A stretch of 64,000 nucleotides of DNA from Streptomyces sp. NL15-2K (GTDB lineage: Bacteria; Actinomycetota; Actinomycetes; Streptomycetales; Streptomycetaceae), in NCBI RefSeq assembly GCF_030551255.1, contig NZ_CP130630.1, positions 11,407,001 to 11,471,000 on the forward strand. Reading direction: 5' to 3'. This document shows positions 61,779-64,000 of the stretch, piece by piece. The position numbers and the translations under genes are program-made. Numbering within the stretch: position 1 is the first letter of the stretch; each line of letters begins with the position of its first letter. The notes beneath the pieces were generated by a model. The model worked only from the letters and a program-made list of their open reading frames with translations, did not search any database and had not been told where the DNA came from.

Positions 61779-62676
61779 CGGTGACCGCGAGGGCCGCCGC
61801 CTCGCGCAGGCGGCGGATCACGCCGCGTACCGCGGGGGACGTCTCCCCCTTGCGGTAGGCGCCCACCAGCCGGGTGGTCGGCCGTACGTCCGCCAGCTGA
61901 CGGTAGGCGACCCCCGGTATCCGTACGCGGCGCAACGAGTCCGGCACCAGCGCCACCCCCCGACCGCCGCCCACGAGAGTGAGCGCGGCGATGTAGTCCC
62001 GCACCGGAGGGGCGATCTCCGGGGTGAAGCCGCCGTGCTCGCTCACCTGGAGGATCTGGTCGCGGCAGCCGTACTCCTCGTCGAAGTACGGCGCCACGAA
62101 GCGCTCCTCCCGCAGCGCGGCGGCCGGTACCGACTCATGGGCGGCCGCCGGACCGGCTTCCGGCACCGCGAGGACGACCTCTTCCGTGAGCAGGACGGTC
62201 GCGGTGACCCCGGGCGGGTAGGCGGGCCGCCAGCGCAGGAAGCCGACGTCGATGTCCCCCGCGGCCAGGGCCTCCAGCTGGGCCGGGGTCTCCAGCTCCC
62301 GGACCCCCACGGTCAGGTCGCCGCCCGAGGCCGAACTGGCCAGGATGCCGGTCACGATCCCCGAGAAGGCGGCCGAGGCCACGTAGGCGATCTCGGCGTG
62401 CCCCAGCTCCCCGCGTCCGGCCCGACGGCCCACGGCCTCCGCGCGGGAGACCTGGGCGAGTGTGCGCTCGGCCTCCGGCAGGAACAGCCGGCCCGCCCCG
62501 GTCAGCGCCGGGCGGGCCCGGCGCCCGCGGTCGATCAGACGTACCCCGAGATGCGCCTCCAGCGCCCTGATCTGGGCACTGAGCGCGGAGGGTGCCAGAT
62601 GCAGCCGGTCCGCCGCCCGCGCGAAGTGCAGCTCCTCGGCGACGACGACGAACGAGGCCAGCCAACGCAGCTCCAT
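61771..62676 (-). CDS. LysR-family transcriptional regulator
   Basis: 301-aa regulator, winged helix at the N-terminus (MELRWLASFVVVAEELHFARAADRLHLAPSALSAQIRALEAHLGVRL), effector domain from about 90. It overlaps the convergent acyl-CoA dehydrogenase gene by 8 nt at the 3' ends. ATG at 62676 has GGAGGGAGGAG. Likely regulator of the acyl-CoA module or of lost genes on its right. Confidence 0.92.
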   Translation of the reverse strand: MELRWLASFVVVAEELHFARAADRLHLAPSALSAQIRALEAHLGVRLIDRGRRARPALTGAGRLFLPEAERTLAQVSRAEAVGRRAGRGELGHAEIAYVASAAFSGIVTGILASSASGGDLTVGVRELETPAQLEALAAGDIDVGFLRWRPAYPPGVTATVLLTEEVVLAVPEAGPAAAHESVPAAALREERFVAPYFDEEYGCRDQILQVSEHGGFTPEIAPPVRDYIAALTLVGGGRGVALVPDSLRRVRIPGVAYRQLADVRPTTRLVGAYRKGETSPAVRGVIRRLREAAALAVTVS

Positions 62677-62705
62677 CGGCTCCTCCCTCCTGACGCATAG
62701 GTGAG

Positions 62706-62719
62706 TGCTAACGATAGCA
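62706..62719. promoter_or_regulatory. Palindrome upstream of LysR gene
   Basis: TGCTAACGATAGCA: arms TGCTA and TAGCA, 4-nt centre, 30 nt before the LysR ATG. Position fits an autoregulatory operator that would also face rightwards, where no intact target gene remains. Confidence 0.5.
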
Positions 62720-62759
62720 AGGAGGGTCGGCTAATTCCCCCGGCGCTCGCCGCAACTTC

Positions 62760-62925
62760 GACCTGATCACCGGCCTGCGATCTTCGGCGCCGACGGCGAC
62801 TTCCGGGCCGCGTCCACGGTGGCACCCATCGGCGTGGCGCGGCCCGACGGCGACGGCCATGTCGTCCTCGACGGCACCTGGCCGTACTCCTCCGGCGCCC
62901 CCGTGAGCTGGCCGCCATCATGATC
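62760..62925 (+). pseudogene. Acyl-CoA-dehydrogenase-like (HpaB-type) oxygenase remnant
   Basis: Plus-strand sequence FDLITGPAIFGADGDFRAASTVAPIGVARPDGDGHVVLDGTWPYSSGAP resembles the middle domain of acyl-CoA dehydrogenase-type flavin monooxygenases, which end in WPYASG. It stops soon after. Downstream AIMIGTTYAAADEVRPGQPH may be another piece in a different frame. No start codon or flanking domains remain. Confidence 0.45.
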
Positions 62926-63227
62926 GGCACCACGTACGCCGCCGCCGACGAGGTACGCCCAGGTCAGCCCCATGTGGGCGCGAGCATGGCGGAGCCGCCG
63001 GCTCGCCGGGTCGGCGGCGACCGCCTGGGCCTGCCGTCGGACCACATCCCGTTGATCCCCTGAACGGCATACGGTCCCCTCACCTGCACCTGATCCCTTG
63101 AACCGCGCGTGAACGCCTGAATCCCACAGGATTGCTCCGGCCGAGGTCGGGTACGCGAGCAGGACCGCGCCCGAGGCGATCTTGTCCCGGGCGGGCCGTC
63201 AGACCGCCGCTACCAGGGGATTCAGCC
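62926..63227. other. Non-coding stretch
   Basis: No clear gene; ends with CAGGGGATTCAGCC, the ribosome-binding region of the SseB-like gene. It may include the decayed 3' part of the remnant before it. Confidence 0.4.
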
Positions 63228-63629
63228 ATGGACACACCCGCTTACGACAACCCCGTCACACCGGCCCGGCGGGCGCTGGACGCGCTGGCCGAGAACACCG
63301 AGGACCAGACCGCGCTGGCCACACTGGCGAGCAGCGAGGTTCTCGTGCCGGTGCCCGACGACGCCGGTCAGGAGGAGGCCAGCGACCCCGGCACGGTGGC
63401 GCTGCCCGTCCTGGAACAGGCGGACGGCGCTCCGGTGGTGCCCGTGTTCACCTCGGAGCCCGAGATGGCCGACCTGCTCCCGTACGTCTCCCGCTACCGC
63501 CTGGTGCCGCTGGCCGCGCTCGCCGCGCAGTGGCCGGCGGACGAGCTGTCGCTGACCATCGACGCCAGCTCTGCCCACCCGCTGACACTCACGTCCGAGG
63601 GGGTCCGCACACTTCTGGCGAGGTCGTAG
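63228..63629 (+). CDS. SseB-like family protein
   Basis: 133-aa protein similar to the SseB N-terminal domain family, found widely in actinomycetes. Conserved pattern: RALDALAENTEDQTALATLASSEVLVPVPDD, ALPVLEQADGAPVVPVFTSEPEMADLLP, YRLVPLAALAAQWPADELSLTIDASS. No signal peptide. Function in actinomycetes is not known. It converges with the FAD-oxidase gene. Confidence 0.8.
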   Translation: MDTPAYDNPVTPARRALDALAENTEDQTALATLASSEVLVPVPDDAGQEEASDPGTVALPVLEQADGAPVVPVFTSEPEMADLLPYVSRYRLVPLAALAAQWPADELSLTIDASSAHPLTLTSEGVRTLLARS

Positions 63630-63642
63630 GGCTCAGTCGGCC

Positions 63643-64000
63643 TCACAGGCCCTTTCCGGGATTGAGGATCCCCTGGGGATCGAACGCCTGCTTGATCCGC
63701 CGCTGGAGCCCGTGGGCGGCGGGTCCCAGTTCCTCGGCGACCCACTGCCGCTTGAGCACGCCCACCCCGTGCTCGCCGGTCAGTGTGCCGCCGAGCCGCA
63801 GGGCCAGCGCGAAGATCTCGCCCGCCGCCTCCCACGCGGCCTCCGGCAGGTCGTCGTGGGACGGATCCACCACGATGATCGGGTGCAGGTTGCCGTCCGC
63901 CGCGTGCGCGAGCGTGAACACGAGCACGTCGTGGCGCGCGGAGATCGCCCGGATCTCGCGCACCGCCTCCGCCAGGCGGGAGCGCGGGACCGCGATGTCT
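63643..64000 (-). CDS. FAD-linked oxidase (GlcD-like), 3' part only
   Basis: The C-terminal about 119 residues of a glycolate-oxidase-subunit-D or D-lactate-dehydrogenase-like flavoprotein; the 5' end is beyond the window. Visible: DIAVPRSRLAEAVREIRAISARHDVLVFTLAHAADGNLHPII, with the HAADGN[LI]H metal or substrate loop, then GGTLTGEHGVGVLKRQW and the family end FDPQGILNPGKGL. Confidence 0.9.
   Translation of the reverse strand, partial: DIAVPRSRLAEAVREIRAISARHDVLVFTLAHAADGNLHPIIVVDPSHDDLPEAAWEAAGEIFALALRLGGTLTGEHGVGVLKRQWVAEELGPAAHGLQRRIKQAFDPQGILNPGKGL

Overview
The window looks like chromosomal DNA of a Streptomyces or close actinomycete. GC is very high, third codon positions are almost always G or C, many genes overlap by 4 or 8 nt, GTG starts are common, and the content is typical: a group 1h [NiFe] hydrogenase, SpoIIE-type phosphatases, Tat-secreted glycoside hydrolases and a DUF2637/Spd-like plasmid-transfer remnant. 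No rRNA, tRNA or CRISPR array was seen.

Left end (1-11860): an accessory, decaying zone. It holds IS630 and IS5 transposase remnants with a 219-bp MITE-like element between them. Next is a minus-strand operon (TauD-like dioxygenase, a 35-codon small ORF, flavin reductase, ABC ATPase, permease and lipoprotein) that probably scavenges an organosulfur or related compound. One intact plus-strand amidohydrolase follows. It is surrounded by frameshifted or truncated pieces: a PDR-type ferredoxin reductase, two MFS transporters, a DUF2637 membrane protein and an ECF sigma factor.

Hydrogenase island (11861-26465): two convergent transcription units meet at a perfect 14-bp-stem terminator. The plus-strand unit encodes an unknown 526-aa protein, the small and large subunits, a NifU-like protein, a DUF5947-like protein, two small proteins and HypA. 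The minus-strand unit encodes HypX, a maturation endopeptidase, HypB, HypF, HypC, HypD and HypE. Together they are a nearly complete set for an atmospheric-H2-oxidising enzyme, including HypX for making the CO ligand in air.

26564-29300: a partly eroded minus-strand operon (Nramp-like transporter with frameshifts, intact amidase, truncated FAD oxidoreductase).

Carbohydrate region (29300-58111): GH95 and GH97 enzymes, a broken GH88-like gene, a xylose-type sugar ABC transporter, GH53 endo-1,4-galactanase, a GH30 multidomain enzyme and a dipeptide-type ABC transporter. The enzyme set fits arabinogalactan or pectin side-chain breakdown. Embedded here are a large PAS/GAF-SpoIIE-HATPase protein co-transcribed with a second sugar-binding lipoprotein, an IclR regulator, a membrane SpoIIE phosphatase, and two secreted peptidase-like proteins. 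The peptide transporter has an unusual permease-ATPase fusion with a 33-bp tandem-repeat linker.

Right end (58277-64000): an acyl-CoA module (3-hydroxyacyl-CoA dehydrogenase, CoA transferase, acyl-CoA dehydrogenase of glutaryl-CoA type, LysR regulator), a short remnant, an SseB-like protein and the 3' part of a GlcD-type FAD oxidase running off the window.
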